From Echinicola jeungdonensis (GTDB lineage Bacteria; Bacteroidota; Bacteroidia; Cytophagales; Cyclobacteriaceae), in contig NZ_JAUFQT010000002.1 of the NCBI RefSeq assembly GCF_030409905.1, forward strand, positions 372,001 to 436,000: a stretch of 64,000 bases of DNA, read 5' to 3'. The position numbers and the translations under genes were made by a program. Of the stretch, positions 25,213 to 34,681 are shown piece by piece. Each line of letters starts with the position of its first letter. Positions within the stretch are counted from its first letter, which is position 1. The notes below the pieces were generated by a model. It did no database searches. It was not told the origin of the DNA and saw only the letters and a program-made list of their open reading frames with translations.

Positions 25213-26628
25213 TTAAACCTTTTCTTTTTCAGCCAAAACAAGGATCTGTTCAGCTACAGCTTGTTCTAAACCATTTACTTGGCTTAGGTCTTGGTCCCAA
25301 AGGCTCTTATTGGCCAAGACTTGGTGAGCCACTTGTTTGGCATCATCACTTTCCCAAACCTGGGCAAAGAAATCCATGATGTCCTGACTGTCATTTACAG
25401 GAGTTTCTTCTCCGTTATATTGACCTTTGTAGAACAAAATTAGGGCCGCTAAAGAGTGAACCAGGTTTTTTGGCAATTCATTTTTTCTATTGATGTATTC
25501 CAACAGAGAAGGCAATACCCTCACTTTGAATTTAGATATGGAATTCAAAGCAATGGCACTCAACAGGTGTTTAACAAATGGATTTTTGAACCTGTCCAAG
25601 ACATCATTGGCAAACTGCTCCAGTTCTTCCTTGGGAAGGTCCAACGTTGGAATGATTTCATCTTGGATGGTCGATTTGATAAATTCACCAACTTCAGGAT
25701 CCTCAACGGATTCCCTCACCGTACGAAGCCCGTTTAAATAGGCTACTGGAACCAAAGAAGTGTGTGCACCATTCAGGATTCTCACTTTTCTTGTCCTGTA
25801 TGGAGATTGGTCTTTTACAAAAAGGACATCTAACCCTGCTTTTTCGGTTGGGAATTCATCCTTCAAGTTTTCTGGGCCTTCAATTACCCATAAGTGGAAA
25901 GGTTCTGCCTTAACGACCAAATTGTCTTCGAATCCAATTTCTTCCTGGATTTCTTTGATGGTTTCTTTAGGGAATCCTGGAACAATACGATCCACCAAAG
26001 TATTGCTAAAGGTATTGGCTTCCTGGATCCAAGAAACAAAACCCTTAGGAAGATCCCATAATTGGGCATATTGAAGAATGATTTCTTTTAGTTTTTCCCC
26101 GTTTTTATCAATAAGCTCACAAGGGATTATGTGCAATCCTTTATCTCTGGAACCATTGAATGTATTATATCTTCTGTATAAAAGGGCTGTAAGTTTGCCA
26201 GGGAAAGAGTTTGATAATTTGTTAGACGTATCATCTTTAGGGTCATATGAAATACCTGCTTCAGTGGTATTTGAAATGATAAATCTCAAGTCCGGATTTT
26301 CCGCCAATTTAAGATAGGCTTCATAATCCTCATATGGGTTGTTTACCCCTCTAACACAGGTGATTAGCTTGGTTTCTTCTTTGGCTACGCCTTTTTGAAT
26401 ACCGCTTAATTGGACATGGTAAAGACCGTCCTGTTTGTTGATCATTTCACCCAGTCCCTTGTCGATAGGCTGAACCAATTGGATGTCTCCATTGAAATCA
26501 GTTTTATCATTTAGGGTATCAATGATCCAATCTACAAATCCTCTAAGGAAATTACCCTCTCCAAATTGAAGGACTTTGACAGGTCTTTCTGGTACTGGGG
26601 AAATATTTTGTCTGTTTAGTGCTTTCAT
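25213..26628 (-). CDS. uxaB: Tagaturonate reductase (altronate oxidoreductase)
   Basis: This 471-residue protein is a long-chain mannitol-dehydrogenase-type NAD enzyme. The N-terminal Rossmann motif is VLQFGEGNFLRGFVDWI, and the C-terminal domain has the catalytic-site segment YRTRKVRILNGAHTSLVPVAYL (the Lys and Asn/His of this family). UxaB reduces tagaturonate to altronate in galacturonate breakdown; the same fold in UxuB reduces fructuronate to mannonate. Placement 20 bases downstream of uxaC, next to a pectin locus, supports UxaB. Since uxuA lies at the right edge and no uxuB is seen, a double role is possible. Confidence 0.92.
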   Translation of the reverse strand: MKALNRQNISPVPERPVKVLQFGEGNFLRGFVDWIIDTLNDKTDFNGDIQLVQPIDKGLGEMINKQDGLYHVQLSGIQKGVAKEETKLITCVRGVNNPYEDYEAYLKLAENPDLRFIISNTTEAGISYDPKDDTSNKLSNSFPGKLTALLYRRYNTFNGSRDKGLHIIPCELIDKNGEKLKEIILQYAQLWDLPKGFVSWIQEANTFSNTLVDRIVPGFPKETIKEIQEEIGFEDNLVVKAEPFHLWVIEGPENLKDEFPTEKAGLDVLFVKDQSPYRTRKVRILNGAHTSLVPVAYLNGLRTVRESVEDPEVGEFIKSTIQDEIIPTLDLPKEELEQFANDVLDRFKNPFVKHLLSAIALNSISKFKVRVLPSLLEYINRKNELPKNLVHSLAALILFYKGQYNGEETPVNDSQDIMDFFAQVWESDDAKQVAHQVLANKSLWDQDLSQVNGLEQAVAEQILVLAEKEKV

Positions 26629-26648
26629 TACTGTTGGTTTTAATGATG

Positions 26649-28082
26649 TTAAAATTGGAAGTATTCTTTTGCATTGTAATAGCAGATATCGCTGACTATT
26701 TTACCCAGCCATTCTTCATCAGCAGGCAATTCTCCATTGGCTACATCTTCTCCAATTAAATTACAAAGGATTCTTCTAAAGTATTCATGTCTTGGGAAGG
26801 AAAGGAAGCTTCTGGAATCGGTAAGCATCCCTATAAAGCAACTCAACATTCCTAGGTTGGAAAGGGCGTTGATTTGTTTTTCCATTCCGTCCTTTTGATC
26901 CAAAAACCACCATGCAGACCCAAATTGAATTTTACCTTTGATACTCCCATCATTGAAATTACCAATCATCGTAGCCATCACTTCATTATCTCTTGGGTTG
27001 AGGTTGTAAAGGATGGTTTTGGCCAATTGATCAGTGCTGTCCAAGTGATTTAGAAATCTTGCCAAGGCAACACTTTGGGAGAAGTCACCAATTGAATCAA
27101 AGCCAGTATCAGGTCCCAATTCACCAAGCATCCTTTCATTGGTATTTCTCAACGCTCCCAAATGGAACTGTTGGGTCCATCCTTTTGCATGGTACATTTT
27201 ACTTAGGTGAACCAATGTTTCGAATTTGAAATAATTGATTTCCTCTTGGCTTAGAGTTTCTTGAACTTTTACCCTTTGGAAAAGGCTGTTGATATCATAT
27301 TTCCCTTTTTCGAAGAAATACATTTGCTCAAGCCCATGGTCAGAAAGGCGGCCTCCATGTTCATGGAAGAAGTCAATCCTTTGTTGCAAAGCATCCAAAA
27401 GATCGTCGTATTTTTCAATTTTTACTCCGCTTACTTCTGCTAACTGATTGACGTAAGTAATATAAGATTTAGGATCTTCTACTGCATAAACTTTGTCAGG
27501 TCTAAAAGCAGGGTAGAGGTTAGGTTTAATCCCCTCTTTTTTGGCTTGAATATGATATTCCAAACCGTCTACAGGGTCATCTGTGGAACATACCGTTTCC
27601 ACATTCATCATTTTTAATAGGCCCTGAACACTGTGAGAAGGTTCCTGAAGTTTATTAGAGGCTTCTTGGTATATTTCTTCAGAGGACTCAGGAGTCAGCA
27701 ATGAATCAATATCAAAATAACGCTTTAGTTCCAGGTGGGTCCAATGGAATAAAGGGTTTCTAAGGGTATAAGGAACTGTTTCTGCCCATTTTGAAAATTT
27801 ATCTTCAGGAGAAGAATCACCTGTAATAAATTTTTCATCGACTCCAAGAGTTCTCATTGCCCTCCATTTGTAGTGATCTCCTGCCAACCATACTTCACTC
27901 AAATTTTTAAAATTGCGATTGGTAGCAATGTCCTTGGGTGAAAGATGGCAATGGTAATCGATAATTGGAAGGTCTTTTGCATAACGATGATACAATTTCC
28001 TTGCAAATTCACTCTTAAGCAAAAAGTCATCGCTTAGGAAAGTTTTGTTGACGTGCAATCGATTGCTCACTTGGTCCAACAT
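26649..28082 (-). CDS. uxaC: Glucuronate/galacturonate isomerase
   Basis: The 477-residue protein matches UxaC throughout: LPIIDYHCHLSPKDIA with the metal-binding His-x-His, CSTDDPVDGLEYH, a GGRLSDHGLEQM segment, TQFHLGAL-type strand (GWTQQFHLGALRNTNERM), and a LTDSRSFLSFPRHEYFRRILCNLIGE C-terminus. It converts D-glucuronate to fructuronate and D-galacturonate to tagaturonate in the cytosol. It sits between the LacI regulator (24 bases) and uxaB (20 bases) in one operon, directly feeding UxaB. Confidence 0.97.
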   Translation of the reverse strand: MLDQVSNRLHVNKTFLSDDFLLKSEFARKLYHRYAKDLPIIDYHCHLSPKDIATNRNFKNLSEVWLAGDHYKWRAMRTLGVDEKFITGDSSPEDKFSKWAETVPYTLRNPLFHWTHLELKRYFDIDSLLTPESSEEIYQEASNKLQEPSHSVQGLLKMMNVETVCSTDDPVDGLEYHIQAKKEGIKPNLYPAFRPDKVYAVEDPKSYITYVNQLAEVSGVKIEKYDDLLDALQQRIDFFHEHGGRLSDHGLEQMYFFEKGKYDINSLFQRVKVQETLSQEEINYFKFETLVHLSKMYHAKGWTQQFHLGALRNTNERMLGELGPDTGFDSIGDFSQSVALARFLNHLDSTDQLAKTILYNLNPRDNEVMATMIGNFNDGSIKGKIQFGSAWWFLDQKDGMEKQINALSNLGMLSCFIGMLTDSRSFLSFPRHEYFRRILCNLIGEDVANGELPADEEWLGKIVSDICYYNAKEYFQF

Positions 28083-28106
28083 AAATTTCTGATTTATTGA
28101 AGTTTT

Positions 28107-29159
28107 TTAAACGGTTTCTTTTATTTTCCGGACAGAAGATCCCCGGATGATCAATTCTGGTTTTAAAACGGTTTTTTGCGGGATAAATTTTTTGGGATCC
28201 GCCTTTAATAACTCAAAGAAAAGTTCCGCTGCCACATTCCCCATCGGGATACTGACTTGATCAATGGTTGTAATGGAAGGTTCAGTGAAGGAGGTAAACG
28301 GTTCATTTCCAAAACCAACCAAACCAACCTGATCAGGGACTTTTATGTTTTTTTCTTTTAGCATCTGCAAGGCTCCCATAGCCGCATAATCACTGGAGGA
28401 GAAAATGGCATCAAACCCTAAATTGCTTTCCAACATGTTCACAATATTTTGTTTGCCATCTTCCAACTGCATATTGCTTTCTATTACCAGTTCCGGATCC
28501 AATGGAATCCCATTGTCTTTCAGGGCATCATAATACCCTCTTAACCTTTCGCTATAAATATTGATTTTTCGAGGATTGGTAAAATGGGCGATTCTTTTAT
28601 AACCATTATCTATTAAATGCTGAACTGATTTATAAGCCCCCATATAATCGTCAATGACCACTTGGTTGACCTCTATTTGGTCTGTGATCCGGTCAAAAAG
28701 GACCAATGGGATACTTTTATCCAATACCCTTTGTAAATGATCAAATTTTTCAGTGTTTTTTCCAATGGACATGATAATACCATCAACCCTGGCACTTAGC
28801 AAAGCATCGATGGTTTGTACCTCCTTTTTATAATTTTCATAGGACTGGCAAATGATCACCTTATAATCCAGTTTATTAGCCAGTTCCTCGATTCCCCGGA
28901 CCACAGATGAAAAGAAATTTCTGTTTGCCGTGGGAACAATGATCCCAATCAGCCTACTTTTTCCAATTCTAAGGGCAGCTGCTATATTATTGGGCTGATA
29001 ATTGACCTCTCTGGCCGTTTTTTGAACCAGCTTTTTAGTAGCATCACTTATCCGGGGGTGGTTATTCAGGGCTCTGGAAACGGTTGAAGCCGTTATTCCA
29101 AGTTTTGATGCAATATCATGTATTGTCGCCTTATTCCTCTTACTCATTTTTTTAGTCAA
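28107..29159 (-). CDS. LacI-family transcriptional regulator of the uronate/pectin genes
   Basis: The 350-residue protein has a LacI helix-turn-helix (residues about 11-60, ATIHDIASKLGITASTVSRALNNHPRIS) with a hinge helix (NYQPNNIAAALR), and a periplasmic-binding-type effector domain ending in TTIDQVSIPMGNVAAELFFELL. It lies in the uronate operon between kduD-like and uxaC, so a uronate or ketodeoxyuronate is the likely inducer. Palindromes of the LacI type with CG centres (GCAATCGATTGC) stand in the two large regulatory gaps of the pectin region and are the best operator candidates. Direct binding is inferred. Confidence 0.95.
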   Translation of the reverse strand: MTKKMSKRNKATIHDIASKLGITASTVSRALNNHPRISDATKKLVQKTAREVNYQPNNIAAALRIGKSRLIGIIVPTANRNFFSSVVRGIEELANKLDYKVIICQSYENYKKEVQTIDALLSARVDGIIMSIGKNTEKFDHLQRVLDKSIPLVLFDRITDQIEVNQVVIDDYMGAYKSVQHLIDNGYKRIAHFTNPRKINIYSERLRGYYDALKDNGIPLDPELVIESNMQLEDGKQNIVNMLESNLGFDAIFSSSDYAAMGALQMLKEKNIKVPDQVGLVGFGNEPFTSFTEPSITTIDQVSIPMGNVAAELFFELLKADPKKFIPQKTVLKPELIIRGSSVRKIKETV

Positions 29160-29195
29160 GGTAGCCGAAAACCAGGTGGCTTTCGACTTTATTGG

Positions 29196-29981
29196 TTATT
29201 CTCCATGGGGTTTTCCAATGGTCGCCAAAATGCCGCCATCAACATAGATCACTTGGCCATTGATAAAATTACTGGCATTGCTGGCTAAGAAAACTGTGGT
29301 ACCTGCTAAATCTTCGGGATTACCCCACCTTCCGGCAGGTGTCCTGTTAATGATAAATTCATTGAAAGGGTGCCCGTCTACTCTAATAGGGGCGGTTTGG
29401 TCTGTGGCATAATAGCCTGGGCCAATGCCATTGACCTGAATATTGTATTTTGCCCATTCCGTGGCCAGGTTTTGGGTGAGCATTTTTAAACCGCCTTTGG
29501 CTGCAGCATATGCGGAAACTGAATTTCGGCCCAGCTCACTCATCATTGAACAGATATTGATGATTTTTCCTCCTCCTTTTTCCTTCATGGTTTTTCCTAC
29601 TCTTTTAGAAAGGATAAACGGAGATACCAAATCAACATCTACCACTTGTTTAAAATCATCTACTTCCATTTCAAGGGCAGGGATCCTTTTGATCATGCCA
29701 GCATTGTTGACCAAAATGTTAATCGGGCCAAATTGGGATTCAATTTCTCCGATTTTTTCATCTACCTCATCTGGCTTGGTGACGTCAAACAAGAATCCGT
29801 GGGCTTTAATTCCCTCATCTGCATATTCCTTTATAGCTGCATCCATTTTTGAGGGAGTATGGCCATTGACAATCAAAGTTGCTCCGCTTTTTGCTAGGGA
29901 TTTAGCCATTGCCATTCCTAATCCATGCGTAGCACCAGTTACCAAAGCCACTTTTCCTGTCAAGTCAAATAATTCTTGCAT
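29196..29981 (-). CDS. kduD: KduD-like short-chain dehydrogenase
   Basis: The 261-residue SDR has GKVALVTGATHGLGMAMAK (cofactor site), NNAGM, an active-site Ser followed by YAAAKGG, and the C-terminal FINGQVIYVDGG. Similar enzymes are gluconate 5-dehydrogenase and 2-dehydro-3-deoxy-D-gluconate 5-dehydrogenase (KduD). The latter is favoured because pectate lyases next door produce unsaturated uronates that need KduI and KduD. KduI itself is not in this window. It is the first gene of the leftward operon, 36 bases before the LacI gene. Confidence 0.82.
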   Translation of the reverse strand: MQELFDLTGKVALVTGATHGLGMAMAKSLAKSGATLIVNGHTPSKMDAAIKEYADEGIKAHGFLFDVTKPDEVDEKIGEIESQFGPINILVNNAGMIKRIPALEMEVDDFKQVVDVDLVSPFILSKRVGKTMKEKGGGKIINICSMMSELGRNSVSAYAAAKGGLKMLTQNLATEWAKYNIQVNGIGPGYYATDQTAPIRVDGHPFNEFIINRTPAGRWGNPEDLAGTTVFLASNASNFINGQVIYVDGGILATIGKPHGE

Positions 29982-30061
29982 TGTTAGTTTTTATTTTCTC
30001 TTATAAATAGGTTAATTGAATGCTAAAATTCCCGAAATCTTAACTTTTTATAGTTAATCCG

Positions 30062-30069
30062 CAAATATA
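30062..30069 (-). promoter_or_regulatory. Candidate -7 box for the uronate operon
   Basis: Read on the minus strand this is TATATTTG, a perfect TAnnTTTG match, about 81-88 bases upstream of the kduD-like start codon. No clear -33 TTTG is seen. Confidence 0.45.
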
Positions 30070-30410
30070 GGGTTGTTTTAAAACCTATATCATAATAAAT
30101 GGTAAAATATTCGGTTGGGTTGGCATGTAATCACCTATACTTGTAATCCCAATAGCTTTCTTATTTAACCTTAGGTTTATAGTTGTCAAATTGCAATTAT
30201 AATAATAAAGATTTGATTCCAATAGGGAGGTACCAAAAGGTAATCAATGAAGAAAATAAGAATCGTGGTTGTTCCTATTTCTTTAAAATACCATTCTCTA
30301 CCAAAGCTTATTTTTTTTTTCTTGGATGATAAACCCTGATACCAAATCAATAAGATACCTTGATTATCCTAATAATCATTATAAGATTAAATCTAAATGA
30401 ATAATTAAGT

Positions 30411-30427
30411 GTAATCGTTTGCGCAAT
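30411..30427. promoter_or_regulatory. Candidate LacI-type operator (divergent gap, site 1)
   Basis: The sequence gtaatcgtttgcgcaat shares the form and the downstream gcgcaat with the two sites before susC (41730-41746, 41893-41909). The second half cgttt deviates from the dyad. Confidence 0.5.
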
Positions 30428-30597
30428 ATAAGTTATTAATTTACTTAAACCCAAAGAAAGTGCATATTATTTATAATTGTCAAAAATACGTTATAAGAAA
30501 TAAAATGGATACTATTCCTTAAATGGCCCAATAATAATGCGATTTGAAAGAAATAATTGGGAAAAGTTTTAATGTCTCAAAAAAAATATTTAAATAT

Positions 30598-30610
30598 GCA
30601 ATCGATTGTC
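30598..30610. promoter_or_regulatory. Candidate LacI-type operator (divergent gap, site 2)
   Basis: The sequence gcaatcgattgtc has a near-perfect dyad around the CG centre and lies 82-94 bases upstream of the DUF4861 start codon. It lacks the gcgcaat extension of the other sites. Confidence 0.5.
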
Positions 30611-30691
30611 CTAGTTAAATTAATTGGTCTTAAATATGAGGCCAAATTTGGGTGCAACTAGGTGGATTTTAAACCCCTAAATAACCGTATT

Positions 30692-31957
30692 ATGAAACAA
30701 AGTTTACGAGGTGGATTTTTTATTAGACTTTGTGCTGTTGGATTGGCCTTTCAAATAATGGGTGCTTGCCAAAGCAATTCTGAAAATAATGAGAAAAAGG
30801 AAATTACTTTTGGGCTGGTCAATGAATTGGACCGGGAAGATGCATTTATCCAAGTGCCTTTGGATAAAATTTTAGAAAAGCATCCGGATTTTAACCCGGA
30901 AGGGTTTACGGTATTTTATGATGAGAAAGAGGTTTCCTCAGAAATTTATAGTAACGCCAAAGGGGAAAAACAATTGATTTGTTCCATTCCTCAATTGGAA
31001 AAGGGCGATTCAAAAGGGTTATCGATCCAATACCACCCCGAAAAGAAAATCAACCACGACTATCCAAAAAGAACTCAAGCCGAACTATCCCATAAAACAG
31101 GTGGGCATTTCGAAAACAATAAATACATTGGAGGAGATTTCCAGAATGTAAGTGAACTTCTTGTGCCAGAAGAACATACCGACCATTCTTACTTTATAAG
31201 GTATGAAGGGCCTGGTTGGGAATCAGACAAAGTAGGGTACCGGTTTTATCTAGATTGGAGAAATGGGATAGATGTGTTTGGGAAAAAAGTAAACCAACCT
31301 GTTCTTCAACATGTGGGGTTAGACGGGTTTGACAGTTACCATGAGCCGGCTGAATGGGGGATGGATATCCTAAAAGTAGGTCCTTCTCTAGGATTGGGCT
31401 CTTTGGGAACCTGGGAAAACGGCAAGGCAAGGCGTGTGGATGAAACGGATAGTGTTCATGTAAAGATCCTTCTAGATGGAATTTTGAAGTCAGTGATACA
31501 AACCCAATATTTTGGTTGGGATTTGGAAAGTGGAAAGACCAATATTATTTCGAAGCTTTCAATTCAAGCAGGGTCACGTATGACAAAACATGAAGTAGTA
31601 GCTGAACAGGGTATCAATAATTTTTGCACAGGGCTGATAAAGAATGAAGAAGCCCCATTGATGGTAGGAGATAAAAGCCAAAAGTTTACTTACTTGGCAA
31701 CATATGGAAAGCAAAGTTTGGCAGGAGATAATTTGGGGATTGCTGTTCTTGTTCCTACGGATCAATTAAAAGAGGTAACAAATGATGAAAATAGTCATGT
31801 GGCTGTTTTATCACCTGAAAAGGGAAAAAATATAACTTATTATTTCTTGGCAGCCTGGGAGCAAGAACCTAATGGCATTAAGGATAAAACCACTTTCAAA
31901 AAATATTTGGAACGAATGGTTGATGAATTGTCCCAGCCTATAGAGGTGATTTTATAA
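30692..31957 (+). CDS. DUF4861-family lipoprotein of the pectin locus
   Basis: I use the ATG at 30692 rather than a GTG 30 bases upstream, since it begins a lipoprotein signal with its Cys at residue 26 (IMGAC); the product has 421 residues. The body matches the DUF4861 pattern, including EGPGWESDKVGYRFYLDW and GMDILKVGPSLGLGSLG. The family has no firm biochemical role that I can name; it is often found beside GH105/GH88-type genes in uronate-rich polysaccharide loci. It is the first rightward gene of the pectin region and has its own gap upstream with candidate operators. A hairpin follows at 32001. Confidence 0.82.
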   Translation: MKQSLRGGFFIRLCAVGLAFQIMGACQSNSENNEKKEITFGLVNELDREDAFIQVPLDKILEKHPDFNPEGFTVFYDEKEVSSEIYSNAKGEKQLICSIPQLEKGDSKGLSIQYHPEKKINHDYPKRTQAELSHKTGGHFENNKYIGGDFQNVSELLVPEEHTDHSYFIRYEGPGWESDKVGYRFYLDWRNGIDVFGKKVNQPVLQHVGLDGFDSYHEPAEWGMDILKVGPSLGLGSLGTWENGKARRVDETDSVHVKILLDGILKSVIQTQYFGWDLESGKTNIISKLSIQAGSRMTKHEVVAEQGINNFCTGLIKNEEAPLMVGDKSQKFTYLATYGKQSLAGDNLGIAVLVPTDQLKEVTNDENSHVAVLSPEKGKNITYYFLAAWEQEPNGIKDKTTFKKYLERMVDELSQPIEVIL

Positions 31958-32417
31958 AAGCTTATTGTATTTAATTAGTTTAGGGTTAATGATGTGAAAT
32001 GTCCCCCTCGTTTGAGGGGGACCTTTCAGCAAAAAAAAACTCAAACTATTGCATAATGATTATAAAGTCTATTAAACCCATAACCCCTAATAAAATGTTA
32101 GTTCAAATTCCTTTAGTTTTAATTAAATACCCCCTTTATATTTCGTCACCAAGTGATTCACCCTAATCACAATGGCTTCATTAAAGCCAATTATTTGCTT
32201 TAAAGGTGGTGATTGGATATGGAAAACCTAGTTCAAATTCCATTGATCTATCAAATTCTATAAAGAATATATCCTATTTTGATTGAAATCATTTCATCAA
32301 GATAATATTCCTCATTATTTTCCATATCAATGGGAAATAAGAAATAATAAACCCTCAATTCTTTACCTTGATAGGATCTAAATGAATGTTTATATCATAT
32401 TTATAAAATAAAGAATA
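31958..32417. other. Gap between DUF4861 and GH105 genes with a GC-rich hairpin
   Basis: The gap of 460 bases is AT-rich and has no reading frame of note. It contains the hairpin at 32001-32022 and must carry the promoter of the GH105 operon. I found no copy of the GCAATCGATTGC motif here. Confidence 0.5.
32001..32022 (+). terminator. Hairpin after the DUF4861 gene
   Basis: A perfect 9-bp stem gtccccctc/gagggggac with loop gttt lies 44 bases after the DUF4861 stop. There is no T tract directly behind it, so termination is probable but not certain. Confidence 0.55.
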
Positions 32418-33650
32418 ATGATTGTAAGGAATTTACAAAAAATGCTTCCGGTTGCTGTGATTGCCGCTGGATTGTCAGTTTTTTCTTGTAGTGGAAAAAA
32501 TTCAGATCAACAAGAATCAGAAGCCTCAAATGCTGAAGCTGCCAAGAAGTATTCTACTTGGATGGCTGATTCTGAGATAAAAAGAAACCCGGAAGGATGG
32601 ACCTTGGACTTCAATGAAAAACCAAAGTGGGAATATACTCATGGTTTGGTTATGACATCCATGGAAAAACTTTATGAAGCCACAGGCGATGAAAAGTACT
32701 TAGACTATATCAAGAACTTTGCCGACTTTATGGTAAATGAGGAAGGTGAAATCAAAACGTACAAAAAATCGGATTACAATATTGATCGCGTCAATGGAGG
32801 TAAATTCCTTATTGGTCTTTATAATGAAACCGGAACAGAAAAATATAAGAAAGCCATAGAGGAGCTTCGTGACCAGATGAGGGAACATCCAAGGACCTCT
32901 GAAGGTGGCTTTTGGCACAAAAAAGTATATCCTCATCAAATGTGGTTGGACGGACTTTATATGGGGTCTCCATTTTTGGCCAAGTATGCAGCCAATTTTA
33001 ATGAACCAGAATTATTTGATGATGTTGCCAATCAGATTTATTTGATTGACAAATATGCTTATAGTGAAGAAACAGGCTTGTATCACCATGCCTGGGATGA
33101 AAGCAAAGAACAAAAATGGGCCGATCCGGAAACAGGTCTTTCCAAAAATTATTGGGGAAGAAGTATTGGGTGGTTCAGCATGGCAGTGGTTGATGTGCTG
33201 GATTATTTGCCTGAAGATCATCCTCAAAGGGATATGGTGATTGAAGTGGCTCAGAAAATAGCTGCTGGAATCGTAAAATATCAAGATGAAACCGGAGTTT
33301 GGTACCAGGTTGTTGACCAAGGTGATAGAGAAGGTAATTATTTGGAATCTTCTTGCAGCAGCATGTTTGCTTATTTCTTGCTAAAGGGTGTTGAAAAGGG
33401 GTATCTGGACCATAAATACCAAGAAGCTGGAATCAAAGCATATGAAGGTATTTTGAATGAGTTTATTGAAGAAAATGAAGATGGTACCATCAGCATAACC
33501 AATGTTTGTGCAGTAGCAGGACTTGGGGGAAACCCATACAGGGATGGTTCCTATGAATATTATATTAACGAACCTATCAGAGCCAATGACCCTAAAGGTG
33601 TAGGACCATTTATCATGGCTTCTTTGAAATATGAATCCTTAAAGCAATGA
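32418..33650 (+). CDS. GH105 unsaturated rhamnogalacturonyl/glucuronyl hydrolase (lipoprotein)
   Basis: The 410-residue protein has a lipoprotein signal (Cys24, VFSC) and the (alpha/alpha)6-barrel of GH105 with the family-typical PHQMWLDGLYMGSPFLAKYA, WGRSIGWFSMAVVDVLD and SSCSSMFAYFLLKG. GH105 enzymes remove the 4,5-unsaturated uronic acid that lyases leave at the non-reducing end of oligosaccharides, by a hydration mechanism. It is probably periplasmic and lipid-anchored, and would act on products of the two PL1 lyases here or on rhamnogalacturonan fragments. The next gene overlaps its end by four bases. Confidence 0.93.
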   Translation: MIVRNLQKMLPVAVIAAGLSVFSCSGKNSDQQESEASNAEAAKKYSTWMADSEIKRNPEGWTLDFNEKPKWEYTHGLVMTSMEKLYEATGDEKYLDYIKNFADFMVNEEGEIKTYKKSDYNIDRVNGGKFLIGLYNETGTEKYKKAIEELRDQMREHPRTSEGGFWHKKVYPHQMWLDGLYMGSPFLAKYAANFNEPELFDDVANQIYLIDKYAYSEETGLYHHAWDESKEQKWADPETGLSKNYWGRSIGWFSMAVVDVLDYLPEDHPQRDMVIEVAQKIAAGIVKYQDETGVWYQVVDQGDREGNYLESSCSSMFAYFLLKGVEKGYLDHKYQEAGIKAYEGILNEFIEENEDGTISITNVCAVAGLGGNPYRDGSYEYYINEPIRANDPKGVGPFIMASLKYESLKQ

Positions 33651-34627
33651 GTAAAATTTATTTAAGGGGAGCCCTGATCTACTTTTTGGTTTTTTGTCTT
33701 ACTTCTGTCCAAAGTTTTGGTCAGGAGTATGACATTGTTGTGGCCAAAGATGGTAGTGGTGATTTTACAACCCTTCAGGAAGCTTTTTACAGCGTACCGG
33801 ATTTCCGAAAAAATCCAACAACTATTTATTTGAAAAAGGGTAGCTATAAAGAGAAATTGGTGCTGCCTGCCTCCAAGACCAATGTCCACCTAATAGGAGA
33901 GGACAAGATGGAGACCTTGATAACCCATGACGATTATGCATCCAAAAAAAATAAGTTTGGAGAAGAAATGGGAACAACAGGTTCTTCCAGCTTTTTTGTT
34001 TTTGGAGATGGATTTGAAGCCAAGAATATCACATTTGAAAACTCTTCAGGACCTGTTGGACAAGCTGTAGCCGTAAGAGTGGATGGAGATAAGGTGATTT
34101 TTGAAAATTGCAGGTTTCTGGGTTTCCAGGATACCTTATATCCTCACGGAAGGGGTAGCAGACAATATTACAAAGATTGTTATATCGAAGGGACCGTAGA
34201 TTTTATATTTGGTTGGTCCACGGCTGTATTTGAAGATTGTGAAATCTATTCTAAAGATGGAGGTAGTTATATCACGGCTGCTTCTACAGAAAAAGGTACC
34301 CACCATGGCTTTGTATTTATTAATTGCCACCTAACCGGTGATGCTCCTGAAAACAGTGTTTACCTGGGAAGGCCATGGAGAAACTATGCTCAAACCGTTT
34401 TTATCAAATGTGAAATGGGTGATCATATCAAACCTGAAGGATGGCACAATTGGGGAAAACCTGAAGCTGAGGAAACTGCCTTTTATGCAGAATTCCAATC
34501 CTACGGGCCAGGTGCTGCTCCAGATGACCGGGTTTTGTGGTCTTGGCAATTGACTCCGGATATTGCAGCCGCCTATACCGTAAATAATATCCTTAAAGGT
34601 GAAGATGGTTGGAGTCCCGCTAAATAA
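33647..34627 (+). CDS. Pectinesterase (CE8)
   Basis: The 326-residue protein has a signal peptide (ending SVQSFGQE) and a right-handed beta-helix with the CE8 active-site pattern: GFQDTLYPHG (first Asp region), GTVDFIFGWSTAVFEDCEI (second catalytic Asp) and YLGRPWRNYAQTVFI (Arg). It removes methyl esters from homogalacturonan, exposing galacturonate for lyases and polygalacturonases. It overlaps the GH105 gene (ATGA) and precedes GH43 by 54 bases, so it belongs to the operon 32418-39658 or beyond. No lipobox, so soluble in the periplasm or secreted. Confidence 0.94.
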   Translation: MSKIYLRGALIYFLVFCLTSVQSFGQEYDIVVAKDGSGDFTTLQEAFYSVPDFRKNPTTIYLKKGSYKEKLVLPASKTNVHLIGEDKMETLITHDDYASKKNKFGEEMGTTGSSSFFVFGDGFEAKNITFENSSGPVGQAVAVRVDGDKVIFENCRFLGFQDTLYPHGRGSRQYYKDCYIEGTVDFIFGWSTAVFEDCEIYSKDGGSYITAASTEKGTHHGFVFINCHLTGDAPENSVYLGRPWRNYAQTVFIKCEMGDHIKPEGWHNWGKPEAEETAFYAEFQSYGPGAAPDDRVLWSWQLTPDIAAAYTVNNILKGEDGWSPAK

Positions 34628-34681
34628 ATAGGAACTAAATTTTCAACATTAAATCGTAACTATTTAACCTAAAAGTTAAAA

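Larger units (their letters stand above)
29982..30691. other. Divergent regulatory region of the pectin genes
   Basis: This 710-base gap separates the leftward uronate operon from the rightward DUF4861 gene. It is very AT-rich and has no credible protein gene. It holds a -7 box for the leftward operon and two candidate LacI-type sites (30411-30427 and 30598-30610). Confidence 0.6.
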
